Below, one piece after another: positions 15,414-22,155 of a DNA stretch of 64,000 nt. The notes under the pieces were generated by a model, which worked only from the letters and a program-made list of their open reading frames with translations, searched no databases and was not told the DNA's origin. This DNA comes from DATDFB01 sp036522835 (GTDB taxonomy: Bacteria; Acidobacteriota; Thermoanaerobaculia; Gp7-AA8): NCBI GenBank assembly GCA_036522835.1, contig DATDFB010000256.1:1-64000 (forward strand), in the 5' to 3' direction. Positions within the stretch are counted from its first letter, which is position 1; every line of letters starts with the position of its first letter. Made by a program: the position numbers and the translations under genes.

Positions 15414-16933
15414 CGCCGCACCGGAATCCCTTCGCCTTCCAGATAATCCTTCACCTCGCCGATCGACAGCTTGCGGTCATGGAACAGCGACGCCGCCAGC
15501 ACCGCGCGCGCGCCGCCGGCCTCGATGGCCTCGCGGAAATCTTTGAGCTTCCCGGCGCCGCCCGAGGCGATCACGCCGACTTTCAACACGCTCGAGACGG
15601 CGCGCAGCAGCTCGACGTCGTAGCCGAGGTTCGTGCCGTCGCGGTCGACGGAGGTGAGGAGGATCTCGCCCGCGCCGAGCTCCTTGGCGCGCTTGCACCA
15701 CTCGACCGCGTCGACGCCGCTCGCTTCCTTGCCGCTGCGGACGATGGCTTCAAAACGTCCATTCAGCCGCTTTGCGTCGCACGACAGCACCACCGCCTGC
15801 ACGCCGAACTCCGCCGCGCAGCGCGACAGCAGCGACGGATCGCGCAGCGCCGCGGTGTTGATGCCGACGCGGTCCGCGCCGGCGCGGAGGAGGGCGCGGA
15901 AGTCGTCGATCGAGCGCACGCCGCCGCCGACGGTGAGCGGGATGAAGAGCGCCTCGGCCACGCGGCGCACGGTGTCGAGCGCCGTGCGTTTTCCCGCATC
16001 CGTGGCCGAGATGTCGAGGATCACCAGCTCGTCCGCCCCCTCGGCCTCGTAGCGCATCGCGCACTCCACCGGATCGCCCGCGTCGCGGATGTTCGTGAAG
16101 CTGACGCCCTTGACCACGCGGCCGTCGCGCACGTCGAGGCATGGGACGATGCGCTCCGGAATGGCGTTCGGCGTCGCCACTCTCGCGCGCGCTTCGCGCA
16201 GGTCGATGCGCCGCTCCAGCAGTGCCTTGCCGACCACGCAGTCGACGCCGAGGCGCGCCAGCGAGACCACGTCGGAGAGCGTGGAGACGCCGCCCGAGGC
16301 GATGATACTTATGGAGTGCGGCGGCCATGCCGCCGCTGTCGAACGCGCGCGAGCGGCGGCATGGCCGCCGCACTCCACAGAAAGCGAGCGATAGAGATCG
16401 AACGACGGCCCCCGCAGCGCCCCGTCGCGACGAATGTCCGTGACGAGCGCCTCTTGGATGCCGAGCGATTCCACGCGCGCCAGCACCTCGGCGAGCGAGG
16501 CGCGGGCGTCGCGCTCCCACCCGGCCACGCGCACGACGCCGTCGCGGACGTCGACCGCGGCGATGACGCGCTCCGCGCCGAGGTCGTCGACGATGGCGCG
16601 CAGCACCTCGGGCGCGTCGGCGGCAACGGTGCCGACGACGACCTTCTCCGCGCCGGCATCGATCCACGTCCGGGCGTCGGCAACGCTGCGGATGCCGCCG
16701 CCGACCTGCACGCGCAAGTCGCGCCGCGCCAGCCGCCGCACGACGCCCACCTCGGACGGCTTGCCGCTGCGCGACCCTTCAAGATCGACCACGTGTAGCC
16801 GCGATCCGCGCGGCACGTCGAGCCCGTCGAGCACAGCCTCGGGATCGCCGTACGTCGTGATGAGCGTGAAGTCGCCGTGCTGCAGCCGCACGACATTCCC
16901 TCGCAGCAAGTCGATCGACGGAATCACGTCCAT
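15410..16933 (-). CDS. hisAF: HisA-HisF fusion (ProFAR isomerase + IGP synthase cyclase subunit)
   Basis: A single 507-aa frame holds two (beta/alpha)8 enzymes. Residues 1-255 are HisA: catalytic D in VIPSIDLLRG, VGGGIR, ALVTDIRRDG, IIASGGVSTLSDV. Residues 260-507 are HisF: VPCLDVRDGRVVKG, DISATDAGKR, LTVGGGVRS, CDAKRLNGRF, LLTSVDRDGT, ASGGAGKL. Both active sites look complete, so one chain would do two successive steps, with HisH docking on the HisF part. A 26-bp inverted repeat (16312-16377) is inserted in frame in HisA, adding about 22 residues before the IIASGG strand. It overlaps hisH by 10 bp and hisIE by 4 bp. Confidence 0.95.
   Translation of the reverse strand: MDVIPSIDLLRGNVVRLQHGDFTLITTYGDPEAVLDGLDVPRGSRLHVVDLEGSRSGKPSEVGVVRRLARRDLRVQVGGGIRSVADARTWIDAGAEKVVVGTVAADAPEVLRAIVDDLGAERVIAAVDVRDGVVRVAGWERDARASLAEVLARVESLGIQEALVTDIRRDGALRGPSFDLYRSLSVECGGHAAARARSTAAAWPPHSISIIASGGVSTLSDVVSLARLGVDCVVGKALLERRIDLREARARVATPNAIPERIVPCLDVRDGRVVKGVSFTNIRDAGDPVECAMRYEAEGADELVILDISATDAGKRTALDTVRRVAEALFIPLTVGGGVRSIDDFRALLRAGADRVGINTAALRDPSLLSRCAAEFGVQAVVLSCDAKRLNGRFEAIVRSGKEASGVDAVEWCKRAKELGAGEILLTSVDRDGTNLGYDVELLRAVSSVLKVGVIASGGAGKLKDFREAIEAGGARAVLAASLFHDRKLSIGEVKDYLEGEGIPVRR
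16312..16377. repeat. Palindromic element inside hisA part of hisAF
   Basis: 16312-16337 and 16352-16377 are perfect 26-bp inverted copies around a 14-nt loop. The element encodes ECGGHAAARARSTAAAWPPH and keeps the frame. It falls in the segment between SFDLYRSL and SIIASGG, where ordinary HisA proteins have only a short loop. Confidence 0.85.
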
Positions 16934-17499
16934 GCGACGAAGTTCCTCAGGACCTGCAAGCCCGCCTTCGAAGATTTCTCCGGGTGGAACTGCACGCCGA
17001 AGACGCGGCCTTTCTGCACCGCGGCGACAAAGGGGCCGCCATAGTCGGCGCGCGCGATGGCGTGCGGCGAGTCGAGCACGGCGTAGGAGTTGACGAAGTA
17101 GTACGAGGCGTTCGGCAAGACGCTCGACGTCACCCGATTCCAGCCGATCTGCGGCACCGGCAGCGGCCCCTCGAACTTACGCACGTCACCGCGCACGAGC
17201 CCGAGGCCGGGCGTCGTGCCCATCTCGTACGAGACGTCGAAGAGCAATTGATGCCCGACGCAGATGCCGAGCAGCGACGCGCCGCTGTGTACGGCGCGCT
17301 TGATGGCAATGTCGATCGAGGTCTCCTCCAGCCAGCGCATGGCAGCGACGAACGAGCCGACGCCGGGCAGCACGAGCTTGCGCGCGCTCGCGATTTCGCC
17401 GGCGTCGCGCGTGATGCGCAAGCCGGCACCGGCGGTGCGCAAGGCGCGCGCGATGTTGGCCACGTTCGCGACGGGGGAGTCGATGAGGGTGATGTTCAT
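16924..17499 (-). CDS. hisH: HisH: IGP synthase glutamine amidotransferase subunit
   Basis: A 191-aa class I glutamine amidotransferase that supplies ammonia to HisF. The nucleophile is the Cys in LLGICVGHQLLF, and the catalytic His/Glu are in VQFHPEKSSKAG. The N-terminus MNITLIDSPVANVANIARAL is typical. The gene lacks a clear ribosome-binding site: the 98-bp hisB-hisH gap is filled by an AT-rich inverted iteron array (17500-17592). The 3' end overlaps hisAF. Confidence 0.95.
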   Translation of the reverse strand: MNITLIDSPVANVANIARALRTAGAGLRITRDAGEIASARKLVLPGVGSFVAAMRWLEETSIDIAIKRAVHSGASLLGICVGHQLLFDVSYEMGTTPGLGLVRGDVRKFEGPLPVPQIGWNRVTSSVLPNASYYFVNSYAVLDSPHAIARADYGGPFVAAVQKGRVFGVQFHPEKSSKAGLQVLRNFVAWT

Positions 17500-17592
17500 A
17501 GTTCTTAAGTTCTTAGGTTCTTAAGTTCTTAGGTTCTTTGGCACGTTCCTAAAAACTTAAGAACTTAAGAACCTAAGAACCTAAGAACCAAC
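17500..17592. repeat. AT-rich iteron palindrome between hisB and hisH
   Basis: The left side repeats ttcttaag/ttcttagg words, and the right side carries their complements cttaagaa/cctaagaa, giving a long stem-loop of alternating 8-bp units. It is the only AT-rich stretch in the operon. On the mRNA it would fold just upstream of the hisH start. Confidence 0.75.
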
Positions 17593-17597
17593 GACCC

Positions 17598-18191
17598 TCA
17601 AATCACCCCCTTCGTCGACGGCACGTCCGTCCCCACCACCGCCTTCGCCTCGCGCAGCGCGATCGCGAACGCCTTGAAGATCGACTCCGCCGCGTGGTGG
17701 CCGTTGCGGCCGCGGATCAGGTCGACGTGGACGTTGCAGGCGCACTTGTTCGCGAAGGATTTGAAGAACTCCTCGACCAGCGCGAAGGGGAAATCTTTGT
17801 GGATGAGGAGCATCTCTTTGTCGATCGGCACCTCGAAGACGAGGAAGGGGCGGCCGGCGAAGTCGACGACGACGCGCGCCAGCGCCTCGTCGAGCGGCAC
17901 GTAGGCATGGCCGAAGCGGCGGATGCCGGTCTTGTCGCCGAGAGCTTTGGCGAAGGCTTCGCCGAGGACGAGGGCCGTGTCCTCGACCGTGTGGTGATAG
18001 TCGATGTGCACGTCGCCCGTGGCGGCGACGTCGAGGTCGACCTTGCCGTGGCGGGCGATCACCTCGAGCATGTGCGAGAGGAAGCCGATCGGCGTCTCGA
18101 TGCGCGCGCGCGTGCCGTCGCCGTCGAGGTTCAGCGTGACGGCGACGTTCGTCTCCTTCGTGGTTCGCGTGACGGTGGCGGTGCGGCTCAT
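17598..18191 (-). CDS. hisB: HisB: imidazoleglycerol-phosphate dehydratase
   Basis: A 197-aa monofunctional dehydratase starting at ATG 18191, overlapping the hisC stop (ATGA). Family signatures are present: the GFLSHMLEVIARHGKVDL region, the metal ligands in DYHHTVEDTALVLGEA, and a second ligand set RNGHHAAESIFKAFAIAL. There is no phosphatase domain, so histidinol-phosphatase must be encoded elsewhere. Dehydrates IGP to imidazole-acetol phosphate. Confidence 0.95.
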   Translation of the reverse strand: MSRTATVTRTTKETNVAVTLNLDGDGTRARIETPIGFLSHMLEVIARHGKVDLDVAATGDVHIDYHHTVEDTALVLGEAFAKALGDKTGIRRFGHAYVPLDEALARVVVDFAGRPFLVFEVPIDKEMLLIHKDFPFALVEEFFKSFANKCACNVHVDLIRGRNGHHAAESIFKAFAIALREAKAVVGTDVPSTKGVI

Positions 18192-19285
18192 ACGCTCTCC
18201 TTCAGCGCTTGCAGCATGCGGTCGTTCTGCTCGGGCGATCCGATCGAGATGCGGAGGCAGTTGGCGAGGCGCGGGTAGGCGGAGACGTCGCGCACGAGAA
18301 TGCCGCGCGCGAAGAGGGCCTCGAAGATCTCCTTGCTGTTGCGCTCCGCGCGAAAGGTGACGAAGTTCGCCTGCGTCGGGAAGAGCGTGATGCGCGGAAT
18401 CGCCCGCATTGCGACGACCACACGCTCTCGCTCGTTGACGATCCGCGCGACGTTCGCGTCGCGGAGCTGGCGGTTCTCCAGCGCGACCGTCGCTGCCATC
18501 TCGCTGATCGCGTTCAGGGAGTAGGGGAGCTTGACCTTGCGGATCTCGCGCGCGTTTTCGGTCGTCGTCGCCACCCAGCCGACGCGCAGCGCGGCCAGGC
18601 CCCATGCCTTCGAAAATGTCGAGAACGTGACGAGGCGCGGGTGCAGCGCGGGCAGTGTCATTCCGAGCGCCGTAGAGCGCGAGGACCCCCCCGCCGCGGG
18701 GGATCCCTCGCTGCGCTCGGGATGACACTCGGCGAAGTCGCCGTAGGCGCGGTCGAAGAGCAGCATCGCCCCGCTGTCGATCAACTTCTGCAAGCCGCCC
18801 TCGGGCAGCACGCCGCCGGTCGGATTGTTGGGCGAGCAGACGATGACGACGGCGTCGCCGGTGACGCGATCGAGGATCTCGTCGAGCGGCAACAACCCCG
18901 AGTCGGGCTCGAACTCGATCGGCATCGGCAGTCCGCCCGCGATCGTCACCAGCTTCTCGTACAGCGTGAACGTCGGCCGCGGGAAGATCACCGGCGTTCC
19001 CGGCCCGACGAACGCGCCGATCGTCGCGGCCAGGAGCTCGTTCGAGCCGTTGCCGACGTGGATGTTCTCCGGCGCCAGGCCGTACGCCTTCGCCAACGCG
19101 TCACGCAGTGCCTGCGACTCGAAGTCGGGATAGATGTTCCACGGCCGCTCGGCGGCGCGGGCGAGCACCTGCTCCTTGAGCGCGCGCGGCCAGTCGTACG
19201 GCGACTCGTTCTGATTGAGCTTGACCTCCGCCTCGCGCAGCTCGAGCGTGTAGGCGGTCATGGCCGCTACGGCGCTGCGAGACAT
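18188..19285 (-). CDS. hisC: HisC: histidinol-phosphate aminotransferase with palindromic insertion
   Basis: A 365-aa PLP aminotransferase (fold type I). Motifs are KLNQNESPYDWP, VGNGSNELL, CSPNNPTGG and the PLP-lysine segment TFSKAWGLAALRVGW. About 25 residues (ECHPERSEGSPAAGG onward) are inserted between GDFA and HPRLVTF; they are encoded by a palindromic repeat (18655-18728). The insertion precedes the PLP lysine but keeps all motifs, so activity is plausible. Start may be ATG 19285 or the in-frame ATG 24 bp downstream. Confidence 0.95.
   Translation of the reverse strand: MSRSAVAAMTAYTLELREAEVKLNQNESPYDWPRALKEQVLARAAERPWNIYPDFESQALRDALAKAYGLAPENIHVGNGSNELLAATIGAFVGPGTPVIFPRPTFTLYEKLVTIAGGLPMPIEFEPDSGLLPLDEILDRVTGDAVVIVCSPNNPTGGVLPEGGLQKLIDSGAMLLFDRAYGDFAECHPERSEGSPAAGGSSRSTALGMTLPALHPRLVTFSTFSKAWGLAALRVGWVATTTENAREIRKVKLPYSLNAISEMAATVALENRQLRDANVARIVNERERVVVAMRAIPRITLFPTQANFVTFRAERNSKEIFEALFARGILVRDVSAYPRLANCLRISIGSPEQNDRMLQALKESV
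18655..18728. repeat. Palindromic element inside hisC (HPERSEGS type)
   Basis: gtgtcattccgagcg (18655-18669) and cgctcgggatgacac (18714-18728) are inverted arms differing at one position, enclosing an inner cccc/gggg palindrome. The translated words CHPERSEGS and SRSTALGMT are typical of this widespread repeat. A half-copy lies in the intergenic region near 35415-35443. Confidence 0.8.
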
Positions 19286-20469
19286 GCGTCCCTCCTCGCG
19301 GCCATCGACTTCGCGTGCGCCGGCAGCCCTTCGAACTCGGCGATGCGCTCGCCGAGCGGCGCGATCTCCATCAACTCTTCGCTCGACAGCGACACGACGT
19401 TCGAGCGCTTGACGAAGTCGTATACGCCGAGGGGCGAGAAGAAGCGCGCGCTCCCCGCGGTCGGCAGCACGTGATTCGAGCCGACGACGTAGTCGCCCGC
19501 GGCCGGCGGCGACGACGCGCCGCAGTAGATGGCCGCGCAGTTCTGTGCCTTCTCCGCGAGCGCCTCCGCATTGCGCGCGTGAATCGAGAGGTGCTCGGGT
19601 GCGATGCGGTCGGCCACGCTCACGGCCTCGTCGAGCGAGTCGACGACGAAGGCGATGGCCCGATCCGGCATCTGCTCCGCCAGCGTGCGCGACGTCGTCA
19701 GCAAGATGACCTCGGAGTCCGTCCCATGCTCCGCCTGCGCCATCAAATCGGCGATGACGAGCGCCTCATCGGCAGTCTCGTCGGCGATGACGATCAGCTC
19801 CGTCGGCCCGGCAGTCATGTCGATGCCGACCTCGCCGATGAGCCGCGTCTTCGCCGCGTTGACGTAGGCGTTGCCCGGCCCGACGATCTTGTCGACGCGC
19901 GCGAGCGACTCGGTGCCGAGCGCCGCCGCCGCCACGCCCGCCGCGCCGCCGCAGCGATAGATCTCGGCGATGCCGAGACGATTGCAGACGTAGTGCAGCT
20001 CGTCGCGCTCGGCCGCGGCGGGTGTCGTGATCACGACGATCTCCTCGACGCCGGCGATGCGCGCCGGCACGGCAGTCATCATCAACGTCGAGATGTAGAC
20101 CGCCCGCCCGCCCGGCACGTAGCAGCCGACGCGACGGATCGGCCGCACGCGGTGCTGCACCGCCCCCCACCCGTACGGCTGCGGCAGTTGCGGGCGGTGG
20201 AAGGCGTCGATGCGCGCGATAGCGGTGTCGATGGCGTCGGCAATTTCCGTCGTCGCCTTGCGAGGCGCGATCTTGACGGCGCCGGGCGCGATCGTCACCT
20301 TGTCGAACTTCGCGATCTGCTCCGCGGCGTAGGCGTCGCCGCGCGCGCGGACGCCGGCGATGATCGCGTCGGCCACGCGCAGCGCGTTCTCGTTCGAGGC
20401 GTTGCGCCGCGCCATGACGTCGCGCAGCGCGGACTCGCCCTCAGGGGAGTTGGCTTTGTAGAGTCGCAT
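19267..20469 (-). CDS. hisD: HisD: histidinol dehydrogenase
   Basis: A 400-aa NAD-dependent zinc enzyme for the last two steps of histidine synthesis. Motifs are RVGCYVPGGRAVYISTLMMTAVPA, VDKIVGPGNAYVNAAKT, GIDMTAGPTELIVIAD, the zinc-ligand region DLMAQAEHGTDSEVIL and GASSPPAAGDYVVGSNHVLPT. It overlaps hisG by 29 bp upstream and hisC by 19 bp downstream, both consistent with one polycistronic mRNA. Confidence 0.95.
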   Translation of the reverse strand: MRLYKANSPEGESALRDVMARRNASNENALRVADAIIAGVRARGDAYAAEQIAKFDKVTIAPGAVKIAPRKATTEIADAIDTAIARIDAFHRPQLPQPYGWGAVQHRVRPIRRVGCYVPGGRAVYISTLMMTAVPARIAGVEEIVVITTPAAAERDELHYVCNRLGIAEIYRCGGAAGVAAAALGTESLARVDKIVGPGNAYVNAAKTRLIGEVGIDMTAGPTELIVIADETADEALVIADLMAQAEHGTDSEVILLTTSRTLAEQMPDRAIAFVVDSLDEAVSVADRIAPEHLSIHARNAEALAEKAQNCAAIYCGASSPPAAGDYVVGSNHVLPTAGSARFFSPLGVYDFVKRSNVVSLSSEELMEIAPLGERIAEFEGLPAHAKSMAARRDACLAAP

Positions 20470-21082
20470 GTTTCGCTTCCTCGATCCGGGCGATGAGCTC
20501 GCGCATGGTTTTCGTCCGCGTCCGGAAGGCGTTCTTCCCGACGATCAGACGAGGGGTGACGTCGCAGATTTTTTCCTGCAACTGTAGGTTGTGCACGCGC
20601 ACGGTCTCGCCGGTCTCGACGACGTCGATGACGTGAGAGGTGAGGCTCAGCACCGCCGCCAGCTCGACCGAGCCGGCCAGCGTGACGATCTCGGCGTGCA
20701 GGCCGCGCTCGTCGAGATGTTGCCGGGCGATGCGCGGATATTTCGTGGCGATCTTGGGCGACGACTGCTCCTCGAGGCGCGGCGCTCCCGGCCCGCCGAT
20801 GATACAAAGCGCGCAGTGTCCGAACGCCAGCTCGACCGGCTGGTACGCCGTGCAGCGGTGCTCGAGAATCTGATCGAAGCCCGCGACGCCGGCGTCGGCA
20901 GCGCCGTGCTCGACGTAGACCGGCACGTCGGAGTCCTTGACGAGGATCCATTCGACGCCGCGGCGGTTGAAGACGAGCTTGCGCGACCGGATGTCGCGCT
21001 CGGACGGAACTTCGAATTGGGCGGCGGCGAAGAGCCGCAGCACCGGATCGAGAAGACGTCCTTTGGGAATGGCAATTCGCAT
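20441..21082 (-). CDS. hisG: HisG (short form): ATP phosphoribosyltransferase catalytic subunit
   Basis: A 213-aa short-form HisG (RIAIPKGRLLDPVLRL start; GVEWILVKDSDVPVYVEHGAADAGVAG; EIVTLAGSVELAAVLSLTSHVIDVVETG phosphate-binding region). It lacks the C-terminal regulatory domain of long HisG. Short forms need HisZ as partner, and hisZ is the adjacent upstream gene (7-bp gap). First committed step of the pathway. Confidence 0.95.
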   Translation of the reverse strand: MRIAIPKGRLLDPVLRLFAAAQFEVPSERDIRSRKLVFNRRGVEWILVKDSDVPVYVEHGAADAGVAGFDQILEHRCTAYQPVELAFGHCALCIIGGPGAPRLEEQSSPKIATKYPRIARQHLDERGLHAEIVTLAGSVELAAVLSLTSHVIDVVETGETVRVHNLQLQEKICDVTPRLIVGKNAFRTRTKTMRELIARIEEAKHATLQSQLP

Positions 21083-21089
21083 TAATCGC

Positions 21090-21965
21090 TCACTCGAGAA
21101 GGTCATCGATGGTGAAGGTGAAGCCGATGGCGGCCGCCGGCTGTCCGAAGGTTGAGTAGAGGTTGTCGTATCGCCCGCCGCGCGCCAGCAGTCCCTTTCC
21201 ATACACGCGGAAGCGGATGCCGGTGTAGTACCCGATGGCTTCGTCGAAGTCGTCGAGATGGAGGGCGAACTCCTCGGGATCGAGCGCGCCGCCAATGGCC
21301 CGCAGACGGGCCGCCGCCTCCGGAGCGAATGGCTCGACGTCGTCGATGGTGGCTTCGCCGCCGATCAGCTTCTTAACGACGGGCCGCAAGTCGTCCGGCA
21401 GCTCGCCGTTCGCGCGTTTGTTCGCGAGCGCGGTGGCTACGGCGGGCGAGCGCTCGATGAGCGCCGCGGCGATAGAGACGTCGTTGTAGACGATGGTGGC
21501 CCGACCGTTGAACTCGTGGACCAGCGTGGATGCGAGGCGCAGCGTGGCCACGTCGGCATCGACGGAGCCGTCGCCGACGACTTCCGCGCCGATCTGGAAA
21601 AGCTCGCGGTTGACGCCGAGCCGCGAGGCCTCGCAGCGAATGACGTCGCCGCGGTAGAAGAGGCGGAGCGGCAGCTCGTCATCGCGCATGGCCGGCGCGA
21701 GTGCGCGGGCGAGCATGGGCGTGAAGTCGGAGCGGACGGCCACGAGCTCGCCCTCGCGGTCGATGAAGCGATAGCTCTTGCGCGTGCTGTCGCGGTCGAC
21801 GATCTCGGCGTACGGCTCGACGTAGTCGATGATCGGAAGCACGACCTCGGCGAAGCCCGCGCGCTCGAGAGCGTCGATGAAGCGCGTCTCGATGCGCCGC
21901 CGCCTGGCCGCTTCCTCCACGAGGAGGGCCCTGACGCCGATCGGATATCTCGGTGTTGAAGCCAT
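21090..21965 (-). CDS. hisZ: HisZ: ATP phosphoribosyltransferase regulatory subunit
   Basis: About 291 aa, related to the catalytic core of class II histidyl-tRNA synthetase (TRYPIGVRALLVEEAARRRR-type start, VRSDFTPMLARALA, LFYRGDVIRCE, ARGGRYDNL near the end) but much shorter than HisS. It forms a complex with short HisG and mediates feedback. ATG 21965 is preferred; its GGAGAAGG ribosome-binding site lies in the 3' arm of the attenuator terminator, so the same hairpin could also hide the start. First structural gene of the operon. Confidence 0.93.
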   Translation of the reverse strand: MASTPRYPIGVRALLVEEAARRRRIETRFIDALERAGFAEVVLPIIDYVEPYAEIVDRDSTRKSYRFIDREGELVAVRSDFTPMLARALAPAMRDDELPLRLFYRGDVIRCEASRLGVNRELFQIGAEVVGDGSVDADVATLRLASTLVHEFNGRATIVYNDVSIAAALIERSPAVATALANKRANGELPDDLRPVVKKLIGGEATIDDVEPFAPEAAARLRAIGGALDPEEFALHLDDFDEAIGYYTGIRFRVYGKGLLARGGRYDNLYSTFGQPAAAIGFTFTIDDLLE

Positions 21966-22053
21966 GAACAAAACCCTTCTCCGGTCAAAGAGAAGGGGCT
22001 GCAGGCTTCCAAGTGTGTCTTTCGCTCAGGCGCCCCTCTCTCGACCGGGGCGC
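21966..22053 (-). promoter_or_regulatory. his operon transcription attenuator (segments C, D, E, F)
   Basis: RNA order 5' to 3': C (22053-22047) pairs with D (22036-22030) as a 7-bp GC hairpin. D extended (22048-22032) pairs with E (21999-21981) over 17 bp with two bulged U. E (21997-21990) pairs with F (21981-21974) as an 8-bp hairpin followed by UUUUGUU. C:D and E:F (terminator) exclude D:E (antiterminator). The terminator ends just before the hisZ start. Confidence 0.9.
21967..21998 (-). terminator. his attenuator terminator (E:F)
   Basis: CCCUUCUC, 8-nt loop, GAGAAGGG, then UUUUGUU on the minus strand. A classic rho-independent terminator placed between hisL and hisZ. Confidence 0.9.
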
Positions 22054-22064
22054 ACGGAGCACCC

Positions 22065-22118
22065 CTACATCACATGGTGGTGATGGTGGTGGTGCCGGTG
22101 AGCGAACGTAGTGAACAT
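22065..22118 (-). CDS. hisL: HisL: histidine leader peptide, 17 aa
   Basis: Minus-strand ORF reading MFTTFAHRHHHHHHHVM, stop UAG: eight His codons, seven consecutive. It sits between a good promoter and the attenuator ahead of hisZ. Segment A (GCACC, 22095-22091, inside the His codons) can pair with B (GGGGUGC, 22065-22059); B can instead pair with C (22053-22047). Stalling on His codons would hide A, free B to take C, and so allow D:E antitermination. The layout matches the six-segment enterobacterial his attenuator. Its ATG is only 8 nt after the -10, so it is probably translated leaderless. Confidence 0.93.
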   Translation of the reverse strand: MFTTFAHRHHHHHHHVM

Positions 22119-22126
22119 CGTTGGCG

Positions 22127-22155
22127 AGTGTAGAGACAGGGGGAGGCGGTGTCAA
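22127..22155 (-). promoter_or_regulatory. his operon promoter
   Basis: On the minus strand, -35 TTGACA (22155-22150), a 17-nt spacer and -10 TACACT (22132-22127). The -35 overlaps the stop codon of the preceding gene. The transcript should start at or just before the hisL ATG. Confidence 0.8.
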
